From positions 1-46,273 of the forward strand of contig JAUJOZ010000037.1 in assembly GCA_030447415.1 (NCBI GenBank): a stretch of 46,273 nt of DNA, in the 5' to 3' direction. Positions 23,871-31,693 of this stretch are shown here, one piece after another (position 1 is the first letter of the stretch; every line of letters begins with the position of its first letter). Position numbers and translations under genes: made by a program. This DNA is from Thermomicrobiales bacterium (GTDB lineage Bacteria; Chloroflexota; Chloroflexia; Thermomicrobiales; UBA6265). The notes beneath the pieces are model-generated. The model saw nothing but the letters and a program-made list of their open reading frames with translations, had not been told where the DNA came from and searched no databases.

Positions 23871-24071
23871 GGATTTCCTCCACACCGCACCGGAGCGCCA
23901 GGGCGGCGCTCCGCCTCAGGGGATCGATCCGGGTGCTGGCGCTCGCCCCGGAGACATCTCTCGACGCATGGGGTACCGAGCGCCATACTACACCCGACCG
24001 GGTCCTTGCGAATCGTCGGCGCTTCTTGCTCGCGGCTCTTCGACGCCGCCGGCTCCATCCTGGAGGTTTTC

Positions 24072-25646
24072 ATGCCCGGGGACCCCCCGCCGCCCACCGA
24101 CCTCCGGCTCGCAGAGAGCGAACAGCGCTACCGGGCGGTCATCGAGAACGCGTCGGACATGATCCAGAGCGTCCGCCCGGACGGCACCTTCGAGTTCGTG
24201 AACAAGGCGTGGACCACCGCCCTGGGGTACACCGACGACGACCTGCCCCGCATGACCGTCTGGGACGTCATCCACCCCGATGCCGTCGACCACTGCATGC
24301 CCTATTTCATGCAGGCGATCCGCGGTGAGCCGATCGATTACATCGAAACGCAGTTCGTCGCCAAGGACGGGCGGACGGTCCCCGTCGAGGGCAGCGTCAC
24401 GTCCCGCCTCCTCGGAGACGAGGTGGTCGCCACGCACGGCTTCTTCCGGGACATCACCGAACGGCTTCGCGCCCATGAACTCGAGGAGCGCGCCGCGCGG
24501 CTCGAGCGCGAGGAGCGCGCCCGGTATCTCGAGAAGATGGCCGCGCTGGGAAAGCTTTCCGCCGGGCTGGCGCACGAGCTGAACAACCCCGCCGCGGCGG
24601 TGCAGCGCGCGAACGCCGATCTGCGGGCGACGCTCGCGCGTCGGGATGCCGCGATGCGCAAGCTCGCCGATGCTGGCTGCGATCCCGGCAGCTGGCGGGT
24701 CGTCGAGCAGGTGCTCGACCGGTTGCCGCCGCGGTCGAACGATCGCGAGACGGACCCCATCGCCCTCAGCGAGGCCGAGGCGGCGATCGAGACTTGGATG
24801 GAGGACCGAGGCATCGAGCGCGCGTGGGAGCTTGCCCCCGCTCTGGCCGAGGCCGGCGTCACCGAGCACGACCTGGAGACGGTCGCGGCGGGCACGCCTC
24901 CGACGGCGCTCCCCGAGGCCGTCTCGTGGATCGCCGAGTCCCTGGTCCTTCGCGAATCGACGGAGATCATCGCCCAGGGCAGCGGCCGCATCGCCGAGTT
25001 GGTGCGGGCGATCAAGGGCTACTCCCATATGGACCGCGCCGCCGAGCACGACGCGGATGTCCACGATGGAGTGGAGGACACGCTGATCATCCTCGCGCAC
25101 CGGCTGCGAAACGTCGACGTCCGTCGCGAGTATGACCGCTCGCTGCCGCCGATTCGCGTGTACGGCAACACCCTTAATCAGGTCTGGACCAACCTCCTCG
25201 ACAACGCGATCGACGCGGTGGACGGGGCGGGGCGGATCGTGATCAGGACGGGGCGGCACGACGACCACGTCGTCGTCGAGATCGAGGACAACGGCAAGGG
25301 CATCCCGGCGGACGACCTGCCCAGGGTGTTCGAGCCGTTCTTCACGACCAAGCCGCAGGGGCAGGGCACCGCGTCGCCGTTGATGGGCTCGGGCTGGACA
25401 CCGCGTGGCGCATCGTGGCCAGGGAGCACGCGGGCAGCATCACGGCCACCTCAGAACCCGGACGGACGGTCTTGCGGGTGGCCCAGGCGATTCCGACTCC
25501 TCCCTGTCGCGAGGGAGCGGCTGCCTCGCGCCGCCCCCCTCACAGGTTGCCTCCGAGTCCGGCGGGGAGGTCGTGTCGCGGTCGCCCCGTCGCCGGCTTC
25601 CGCGGAGGGAGCGCCGGCTCGACGATGCGCCACTCGGCGCCGGTGA
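24072..25646 (+). CDS. PAS-domain sensor histidine kinase, frameshifted in the ATP-lid region
   Basis: Residues 15-132 are a PAS/PAC unit (YRAVIENASDMIQSVRPDG, WDVIHPDAV, GFFRDITERLRA), then a coiled coil. Residues 158-180 form the H box, LGKLSAGLAHELNNPAAAVQ, with H168. An insert of about 110 residues precedes the second dimerisation helix (GSGRIAELVRAIKGYSHMD). The N box is NQVWTNLLDNAIDAV (369-383), G1 is DNGKGIP, and the F box is FEPFFTTK. Directly after QGQGT, 14 extra bases (25371-25384) throw the frame; beyond them, GLGLDTAWRIVAREHAGS and EPGRTVLRVAQ continue in another frame. The ATG has GGAGGT six bases upstream. As sequenced, the kinase lacks its G2 box and is probably inactive. It is divergent from the REC-flavoprotein gene. 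Confidence 0.82.
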   Translation: MPGDPPPPTDLRLAESEQRYRAVIENASDMIQSVRPDGTFEFVNKAWTTALGYTDDDLPRMTVWDVIHPDAVDHCMPYFMQAIRGEPIDYIETQFVAKDGRTVPVEGSVTSRLLGDEVVATHGFFRDITERLRAHELEERAARLEREERARYLEKMAALGKLSAGLAHELNNPAAAVQRANADLRATLARRDAAMRKLADAGCDPGSWRVVEQVLDRLPPRSNDRETDPIALSEAEAAIETWMEDRGIERAWELAPALAEAGVTEHDLETVAAGTPPTALPEAVSWIAESLVLRESTEIIAQGSGRIAELVRAIKGYSHMDRAAEHDADVHDGVEDTLIILAHRLRNVDVRREYDRSLPPIRVYGNTLNQVWTNLLDNAIDAVDGAGRIVIRTGRHDDHVVVEIEDNGKGIPADDLPRVFEPFFTTKPQGQGTASPLMGSGWTPRGASWPGSTRAASRPPQNPDGRSCGWPRRFRLLPVARERLPRAAPLTGCLRVRRGGRVAVAPSPASAEGAPARRCATRRR

Positions 25647-26016
25647 GGCCCGTGTCGGCCGATGCGGGCGGCGGTGCTGCCCGGGCGGGCGGCAGGACCG
25701 CTCGTCGAAGCGCACGCCGCGCCGCGTGGCAGCGGGCGGCGACCGCCTGGTGTGCCCGCCACCACCGAGACCAGCCGAGCCGGGATTACTGACGCGCCGA
25801 GCACGATATGGTCGCGCCGACTGCCGTCGGACCAGCCCAGGCGGGGCCAAGGCTTCCCGTGTATCAAGAACGACCCAGCCTGTTGAAAAAGCGGTCCAGT
25901 GACCGGCGAGTACGCCGGCGAGCGTCCGAGGATCCGGCATTGCCCGGACGCGTCCCTCAGGGGGCGCGCGGGGGCCGACGCACCTGGCAGCATCGGCTTT
26001 TGCGTCGCTCAATGGC
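25500..26016. other. non-coding or decayed stretch between kinase and chimeric regulator
   Basis: Beyond the kinase remnant, open frames exist on both strands but none shows a family motif, a binding site or a proper start. Sequence near 25873 (CTGTTGAAAAAGCGG) resembles an IS end, but no partner repeat was found. It likely holds recombination debris. Confidence 0.35.
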
Positions 26017-28122
26017 TCACCGGATCCCGGCCTCGGGCGCTTTCGTGCCGCGGACCGCCCAGGCGCGGGCGATCAGGGGGATCGAGCCGTCGGCCGCGAC
26101 CGGCAGGGTGGCCCGGAGCCGGTCCCGCAGCGCCGCGCGCTGCGCCTCCGCGAGCGCAGCGACGTAGCGCTGGGCGACGCCCGGGCCGCCTAGGAGGTGG
26201 GGCCGCCAGTAGTCGTCGAGGTCGCGGAACGTCGTCGGCCCGTCGACGGCACCCACCTCGACGGCGCCCAGGCCGGCGTCGCGGAAGAGGGCCGCCAGCG
26301 GCTCGGGCCGGCAGAGCGGGAACTGCCGGGCCTGGTCCCAGGCGGCCGCCGCGGGGTCGAGGGCAACCGCGGCCCGCCAGAAGGCGCGCACCATCTGCAT
26401 CCCGCCCGCGTAATCCCAGACGTAGGCGCCGACCGCTCCCCCGGGCCGCGCCGCGCGCACCATCTCCGCGACGGCCGCCCCCGGCTCGGGCACGAAATTG
26501 AGCACGAGCCCGGCGACGACCGCGTCGTAGGCATCGCTCGTCACTGGCAGCGCGCGGGCGTCCCCGACCGCGAAGCGGACCCGAGGATCGGCGATCCGCG
26601 CCCGGGCGGCGCCGAGGAACTCGGCGGATGGGTCGACGCCGAGCACGTCGCCCGGGGCGGCGGCGGCGAGGATCGCCTCGGTCAGCGCGCCGGCCTTCGA
26701 TGCCACATAGTCAGCGGCTCGCCACGCGAGGAGGGCTGCCCCAGCAGCGGCCCTGCCGGCGGCAGCTGGCAGCCGGCTACCAGCTGTGCGGGCACGCTCG
26801 AACCACGCCCGTCCCTCGCCTACGTGGTTGCGCAGAAACCAGAACCAATAGAGCGCTCCGGCTAGCCGCAGGCCGGTCTCGACATCGCCGCCAGCGAGCG
26901 ACCAGTCAAGCACGGCACGCAGGTTCGGGAGCTCGGTCTCCAGCCTCGCGATCCATGCCGGCTGGGCCGCCCCGCGCAATGCAGGCTCGGCCTGCTCGGC
27001 GAGGTCGCGGAAGTAGATCGCGTGGGCGCGCCGGGCTTCTTCCGCTTCACCGGCATGCCCCAACTGCTCCAAGGCGTACTCCCGGATCGTCTCGAGCATC
27101 ACGAAGCGCGGTTCAGACCCATCGGTCATTGGCACGACGAGGCTTCGGTCGACGAGTGAGGCGAGCAGATCAAGGACGGCGACGCTCGATCCGATCGTCT
27201 CGTCCACCACCTGCATGGCGGCCTCGAGGGTGAATCCACCGACAAAAATCCCGAGTCGACGGAATATCGCCTGCTCGTCCGGCGTGAGCAGGTCGTAGCT
27301 CCAGGCGATGGCGTCGCGCATCGTTCGCTGACGGGACGGCGCGTCTCGAGCACCTCCGACCAGGAGGGAGAGGGGAGCGCCGAGGTGGCTCAGCAATGCG
27401 TGTGGCGAGAGGATCTTCGTCCGGGCGGCGGCAAGCTCGATGGCGAGCGGCAGACCGTCGAGTCGCTGACAGATGCGAGCAATGTCCCACGCATTCGCCG
27501 AAGTGAGGTCGAAGGCCGGCTGGACCGACCGAGCTCGCTGGACGAACAGTTGCACCGCAGCCGATGCCGCGATGTCTTCCAGCGTCGACGCGGTCGCGCC
27601 AGCCGGAAGCGGCAAGGGGACGACGCTGAACTCGAGCTCGCTTGCGAGACGCAGCGGCTCGCGGCTCGTGACGAGCATCGTAAGCCTGGGACACGCAGCG
27701 AGCAGCTGTGCCAGATTGAGCGCGACCTCGATCACCTGCTCGACGTTATCCAGCACCAGGAGGAGGCGATTTGTGGCCAGCTCGACGATCAGACTGTTCA
27801 GAACGTTGCTTTGCCCTGAGTCGCCGATCCCGAGGGCACGGGCGATGACGGGGAGAACGAGGTCCACCGAGCGAATGGGCTCCAGCGAGACGAACGCGAC
27901 GCCATCCGGGAACGAGCCCGACATCGACGGCGCGATCTGGCGGGCGAGTCGGGTCTTGCCTACCCCTCCGGGCCCGACAAGCGTCACAAGTTGGGTGTCC
28001 TCGCGCACGAGGAGCTCGCTCACCGCGGCCACCTCGCGATCACGACCGATGAGGGGTGAGCGCGGGTCACGTATAGATGGGATTCCAGATGAGGATTTCG
28101 CCGCCATCAAGCGTCTCGTCAC
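26017..28122 (-). CDS. chimeric ORF: NB-ARC ATPase regulator joined to a headless SAM methyltransferase
   Basis: A 701-residue frame made of two unrelated pieces. Residues 22-460 are the ATPase and helical part of an AfsR/LuxR-family transcriptional regulator: Walker A GPGGVGKT (50-57), Walker B LLLVLDN (120-126), GLPLAIELAAAR (223-234), winged-helix region AIAWSYDLLTPDEQAIFRRL, then TPR-like helices (ETELPNLRAVLDWSLA). At about residue 475 (26690-26710) it switches to a class I methyltransferase that begins inside motif I (GALTEAILAAAAPGDVLGVDPSAEF) and continues with VVAGLVLNFVPEPG and the usual C-terminus. The regulator has lost its C-terminal HTH and the enzyme its first strand and most of the GxGxG loop. 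The GTG start at 28122 is plausible. I infer a deletion fusion. Function is doubtful. Confidence 0.8.
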   Translation of the reverse strand: MTRRLMAAKSSSGIPSIRDPRSPLIGRDREVAAVSELLVREDTQLVTLVGPGGVGKTRLARQIAPSMSGSFPDGVAFVSLEPIRSVDLVLPVIARALGIGDSGQSNVLNSLIVELATNRLLLVLDNVEQVIEVALNLAQLLAACPRLTMLVTSREPLRLASELEFSVVPLPLPAGATASTLEDIAASAAVQLFVQRARSVQPAFDLTSANAWDIARICQRLDGLPLAIELAAARTKILSPHALLSHLGAPLSLLVGGARDAPSRQRTMRDAIAWSYDLLTPDEQAIFRRLGIFVGGFTLEAAMQVVDETIGSSVAVLDLLASLVDRSLVVPMTDGSEPRFVMLETIREYALEQLGHAGEAEEARRAHAIYFRDLAEQAEPALRGAAQPAWIARLETELPNLRAVLDWSLAGGDVETGLRLAGALYWFWFLRNHVGEGRAWFERARTAGSRLPAAAGRAAAGAALLAWRAADYVASKAGALTEAILAAAAPGDVLGVDPSAEFLGAARARIADPRVRFAVGDARALPVTSDAYDAVVAGLVLNFVPEPGAAVAEMVRAARPGGAVGAYVWDYAGGMQMVRAFWRAAVALDPAAAAWDQARQFPLCRPEPLAALFRDAGLGAVEVGAVDGPTTFRDLDDYWRPHLLGGPGVAQRYVAALAEAQRAALRDRLRATLPVAADGSIPLIARAWAVRGTKAPEAGIR

Positions 28123-28177
28123 ATCAACTGCACGATTTCGGTGCGATGATGATCCCCCCGAGGAGGCGGCGCGTCAA

Positions 28178-29264
28178 TTACAGGGCCGGGCCGTAAGCGG
28201 GCCACCTAGCGGCTTCACAGAAGTTGTGGACTCGGGCGATGCCGCTGGGGTCGGGCTGGTGGAACCGTGCCCGGAGCCGGGAGAGCAGGCCCGCGGTGGC
28301 GTCCTCCAGCGCGGGTGCATCGGCCCACCAGCGGTGGCAGCTGAGCTTGTCTTTGACGGAGCCTCAGACGCGCTCCATCAGGTTCAACTCGGGTGCGTAC
28401 GCCGGCAGCCACAGCGGGCGCGCGCGGTCCTGGTGCGCCATCCACCAGCCCTTGGCCAGCCGGCCCTTGTGGTAGTCGACGTTGTCCAGGACGACGACGA
28501 TCGGCCCGTCGGGGAACGCCGCGATCAGGTGGTCGAGAAGGCGACGAAGGCCGCCCCGTCCTTGCGCGGGCTGAGCCGCCACACGAGCTGACCCGAGGCG
28601 TAGTCCAGCGCCCCGAAGACGGCGAACTTGCGGTCGTCCCCGGCCGCCGCAATCCTCACCGGGCACCCTCGCCGTTGCCACACCTTTGCCAAGCGGGGGG
28701 ACAGTGGACCTCGCACTCGTCGAGGTAGACCAGGCGCAGGGTGCCGGGGGCGTCACGGCTTGTTTTTCGCAACCAGGCCAGCACGTTCTCGGCCGCGGCC
28801 ACCGCTTCTCGATCTTGCCGGTGCGCCAGGTCGTGGCGAGGACGGCGATACCGGTAGCCTCGCCGCTGCACCGCACGGTGCACGGTGGCCGTGCAGACCC
28901 GCACGCCCAGGCGTTGGGCCAGGACTTCGCGCCGGTCGCGGATGCTCCCGACCGTGACCGGCAGCCCGTAGGACTGCGGACTGGCCGCTAGCGCCTCGCT
29001 CAGGAACGCCAGGGCCGCCGCATCCAGCTTCGGTGGCCGGCCGGTCCGCGGCTCGTCGGCGAGGCCCGCCGCCCCCGCCAGGAAGCGCGCGCGCCATGCC
29101 CGTACCCGGTCGGGCGCGGTCCCGAAGAGGCGGGCGACCGAAGCGACCGAGTGCCCTTCGGCCAGCAAGAGCAGGGCGTGGGCGCGGCGGCGGACCCGCG
29201 GGTCGCGATCGGTCTTCGTCAACCGGCGCAGCACCTCCTGCCGCGCGCGCAGATCCGACGACAT
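28178..29264 (-). pseudogene. IS630-family transposase with two frameshifts and a nonsense codon
   Basis: Starts at ATG 29264 (MSSDLRARQEVLRRL) with HTH regions RAHALLLLAEGHSVASVARLF and DEPRTGRPPKL, then a DDE part: LVYLDECEVHCPPAW (first Asp), a frame change near 28690 to LAKVWQRRGCPV and KFAVFGALDYASGQLVW, another near 28540 to LLDHLIAAF and IVVVLDNVDYHKG (second Asp), then WLPAYAPELNLMERV (catalytic Glu). Here a TGA replaces the tryptophan of the usual MERVWGSVK. The frame continues to TAA at 28178 with GSVKDKLSCHRWWADA and FCEA. Three lesions mean it is inactive. Terminal repeats were not securely identified. Confidence 0.85.
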
Positions 29265-29331
29265 GGCGGCACCCTCCACGAGACAGCGTCCGCCGCTCTC
29301 CCCCGGTCCACTCCTTTTGTCAAACCGCTTA

Positions 29332-29348
29332 GGGCGTGTCTCCAAACC
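29332..29348 (+). repeat. left terminal inverted repeat
   Basis: 17 bases, GGGCGTGTCTCCAAACC, preceded by TA. It pairs with the copy at 30752-30768 with two mismatches. Confidence 0.6.
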
Positions 29349-29490
29349 GGTTCGGGTCGGCGTTCGGCCGCCTCGGGAAGCCTCGGACCGGTCGCCGGGT
29401 ACCGACCCGGGCACCTATCGGAGGGCAATCAACGGCCACCCGTGGGGCTGCGTGCCGGCGGGTCGCGACGTCCATTGCGGACGCGCGGGC

Positions 29491-30396
29491 CTACTCATCG
29501 GGCACGTACCGCCAGTACATCACGGCGCACGACGCGGCGACGATGGCGCCCATCACCGCCGCGTAGACCCAGCCGTCGAACGGGGTCGCCGTGCCGAGCA
29601 AGCTCTCGGGTTGATCGAACAGGCGATTGACGAACTCGCCGGTAGTGACGTTCGGGCTGAGGAAGACGGCATAGCGACGCTCGTCTGCGTCGATGTTCTC
29701 GAAGAGCGCGACGCCGAGTCCGTTGGCGATCAAGAACCCGACCGCGATGATGCCCACGGCGATGCTCTTGCGTCCCGTGAACGACGAGATGACCAAGCCG
29801 ATGGCACCCAGATAGAAGGCGATCAGCGTCCCGGCGATGGCGACGCGCCCTAGGTCGTCCAGGTTGTCGGCCATGCCTGCCAACGGGTCGTCGAGCAGGA
29901 GCTGGCGGCCGAGCCAAAGGATGGCGGCCGGGATGAGGGAAACGGTGAGGGTCAGGAGGGCGGTGGCGAGGAGCTTGGCGAGGAGGTAGTCGGCGCGGGT
30001 GATCGCGCGCGAGAAGTAGAGGGCGAGCACGTTCTCGCGCCGGTCACCGCACAGCATCTCTGGGGCGATGGTGGCCACGAAGATGCCCTCGATGATGAAG
30101 ATGAACTCGAAGAAATCGTCGTAGTCGAGGACGTTGGCGGTCGGCAGGAACGCGCGGATGCCGATGCTGATGGCCACCGGCAGGGCGACGGCGACGTAGA
30201 GCAGGATCGGGATGACCTTGGCCCCCCAGCCCTTCTTGATGCCGAGCGCCCGCTTCATCGAGTAGACGACCAGCGCCCAGACCGCGTGGCGGCGGCCCAG
30301 CCGGGGGCCGTCGTAGTGCTGGTAGCCGCGGTCGTAGATCTCGCCGTAGCGGGCCGTCTCGGTGGGCACCGGCGCCAAAGCCTCAGACGCCGACAC
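29491..30396 (-). CDS. ABC-2-type transporter permease
   Basis: A 301-residue integral membrane component of an ABC transporter. After a hydrophilic start (YGEIYDRGYQHYDGPRLGR, a signature of this permease group), there are about six helices: VIPILLYVAVALPVAISIGI, FFEFIFIIEGIFVATIAPEM, LLATALLTLTVSLIPAAILW, VAIAGTLIAFYLGAIGLVIS, IAVGIIAVGFLIANGLGVAL and a final AAVMGAIVAASCAVMYWRYV. GDRRENVLALYFSRAITRADYLLAKL between helices 2 and 3 is the cytoplasmic coupling loop. GTG at 30396 follows GGAGG six bases upstream; the frame extends to 30525 without homology. Normally an ATPase gene lies alongside; none is here, so the gene is an orphan. It lies inside the repeat-bounded segment. Confidence 0.85.
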   Translation of the reverse strand: MSASEALAPVPTETARYGEIYDRGYQHYDGPRLGRRHAVWALVVYSMKRALGIKKGWGAKVIPILLYVAVALPVAISIGIRAFLPTANVLDYDDFFEFIFIIEGIFVATIAPEMLCGDRRENVLALYFSRAITRADYLLAKLLATALLTLTVSLIPAAILWLGRQLLLDDPLAGMADNLDDLGRVAIAGTLIAFYLGAIGLVISSFTGRKSIAVGIIAVGFLIANGLGVALFENIDADERRYAVFLSPNVTTGEFVNRLFDQPESLLGTATPFDGWVYAAVMGAIVAASCAVMYWRYVPDE

Positions 30397-30751
30397 GCGC
30401 GTCCTCCGTCGTCGCCGCCAACGCGGGGCCGAGTATCGAACGAAGTGACCGGTTGGGCGCAGTATCGCCAATGGCCCCGCGAGGCGCCAGGGCGGCGAGC
30501 CGGAACGGCCCCGGCCGGCTCCCACGCGGCTGCGCCCTCGGGCGGCTTACGACCGTTGCGGCAGGAGATCCCTTCCCGTGACCGACGACACGAAGGGCGC
30601 GGCATGGCGGGGCCGAATCCCCGGGCGGGACGGCCGGGGCGTGGCGACCGGCTCGACCTCGGGCCGCGCCCGCAGGTCGTTCGGGGCCCTGCCGGCCTGG
30701 AACGGCTCCATCGGGACCTCGAAGGTCCATAGCGGGCCTCAGTCGTCCCGG

Positions 30752-30768
30752 GGTTTGCGGACACGCCC
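30752..30768 (-). repeat. right terminal inverted repeat
   Basis: Minus-strand GGGCGTGTCCGCAAACC followed outside by TA. The CTA at 30768-30770 is the stop codon (TAG on minus) of the membrane protein gene to the right. Confidence 0.6.
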
Positions 30769-31562
30769 TAGTCGACGAACCCGAAGACGAGGTAGACGAC
30801 CAGCCAGTGCGTCGCGGCCGCCGGCCACCATCCACCCGGCCAGCGCCGCAGGGCGCGCGACCCGCCGCCGACGACCGACCCGAGCAAGACCCCGCTCGCC
30901 CCCGCCAGGACGATGGACGCCCCGCCTCCAACGCCGGCGAGCAGCGCCTCACGCAGCCCCCACGACGCGCCAAAGAGGAGAACCGCGACGGCTTGCCCTT
31001 CCGCCCGCGCGCTCGGCGCGTAGGCGCGGGTGACCACGCCAAAGTGGATGAGGTGGAAGGCGGCGACGTCGGCCAGCCCAAACACGAGCAGCTTCGCGAC
31101 CGGCACCACGGGTCCGGCGACCAGCCGCGCCACCGCGACAGCGAGCGGCAACCCCACCAGAAGCAGCCTGGCCTGACCGCGGAGCATCGCCGCTGGGACG
31201 CTTCGCGGCAGCACCGCGCCGCCGCTCGGGCCAGCCCCATCGTGGCCGACGCCGACGTCCCCGGCGACCAAGGGCCGCTGCGCTAGGTAGAGCAGTGCGA
31301 GCGCCGCCGCCAGTGCGGGTCCGCCAGCACGAGCGGCAAACCACGCCCAGGGCATCGTCTCGGGCGCGCCGGCCGGGGCCGGGGTAAGCAGGACGAGTAG
31401 CGGCCAGAGCGCCTGGTGAACGAGGGTTAGATTGAGCCAGCGGGAGAGACGCCGGAACGCCGCGAGCCGCCGGGCCGGCGTTCGGTGCTGGGTCTCAGGT
31501 GCCAGGGAAGGTCGCCGCTGACCTCGGTGGGGGCGCTCCCGAGCGGGGTCGCGATTGAGCAC
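30768..31562 (-). CDS. hypothetical integral membrane protein, probably 3'-truncated
   Basis: A 264-residue frame rich in Ala/Leu/Val with about six predicted membrane segments, for example LVHQALWPLLVLLTPAPAG, GGPALAAALALLYLAQRPLV, RLLLVGLPLAVAVARLVAGPVV and AVAVLLFGASWGLREALLAGV. No family is recognised. The first 30 residues are Arg/Pro-rich and the real start may be further in. The frame ends at YLVFGFVD with a TAG that belongs to the terminal repeat of the adjacent element, so the original C-terminus was probably cut off by the insertion. It lies 130 bases downstream-facing from the end of the pdh operon. Confidence 0.5.
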   Translation of the reverse strand: MLNRDPARERPHRGQRRPSLAPETQHRTPARRLAAFRRLSRWLNLTLVHQALWPLLVLLTPAPAGAPETMPWAWFAARAGGPALAAALALLYLAQRPLVAGDVGVGHDGAGPSGGAVLPRSVPAAMLRGQARLLLVGLPLAVAVARLVAGPVVPVAKLLVFGLADVAAFHLIHFGVVTRAYAPSARAEGQAVAVLLFGASWGLREALLAGVGGGASIVLAGASGVLLGSVVGGGSRALRRWPGGWWPAAATHWLVVYLVFGFVD

Positions 31563-31693
31563 GGCGCGGCCCCCGGTCGGCTAATGCAAAGAGACCGCGC
31601 CGACGGCGCTGGACCGTGGGTGTTGGCTGGACGCCCTCCGGACATCGTGGTCCCAACCCCAGCTTACAGCAGCTCACACGCAGCGCCTGGGAC

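Larger units (their letters stand above)
29330..30770. mobile_element. 1.44-kb segment bounded by inverted repeats and TA, carrying an ABC permease
   Basis: The ends are GGGCGTGTCTCCAAACC (29332-29348) and, inverted, GGGCGTGTCCGCAAACC (30752-30768), matching at 15 of 17 positions, each flanked outside by TA, the target duplication used by IS630 and some IS5 elements. No transposase is inside; the only gene is the permease. It could be a non-autonomous element with a passenger gene, or two solo ends that happen to face each other. The right end supplies the stop codon of the neighbouring membrane-protein gene. Confidence 0.5.

Noticed and set aside
21882..25646. 1254-codon plus-strand open frame
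   Set aside because: Only the part from 24072 is protein-like (the kinase). The upstream 730 codons are the antisense of the REC-flavoprotein and transposase relic, kept open by high GC.
28123..29331. terminal inverted repeats of the IS630 relic
   Set aside because: Candidate ends (CAGGGCCGGGCCG beside TA on the left, AGCGGTTTGACAAAAGG on the right) do not match each other well enough.
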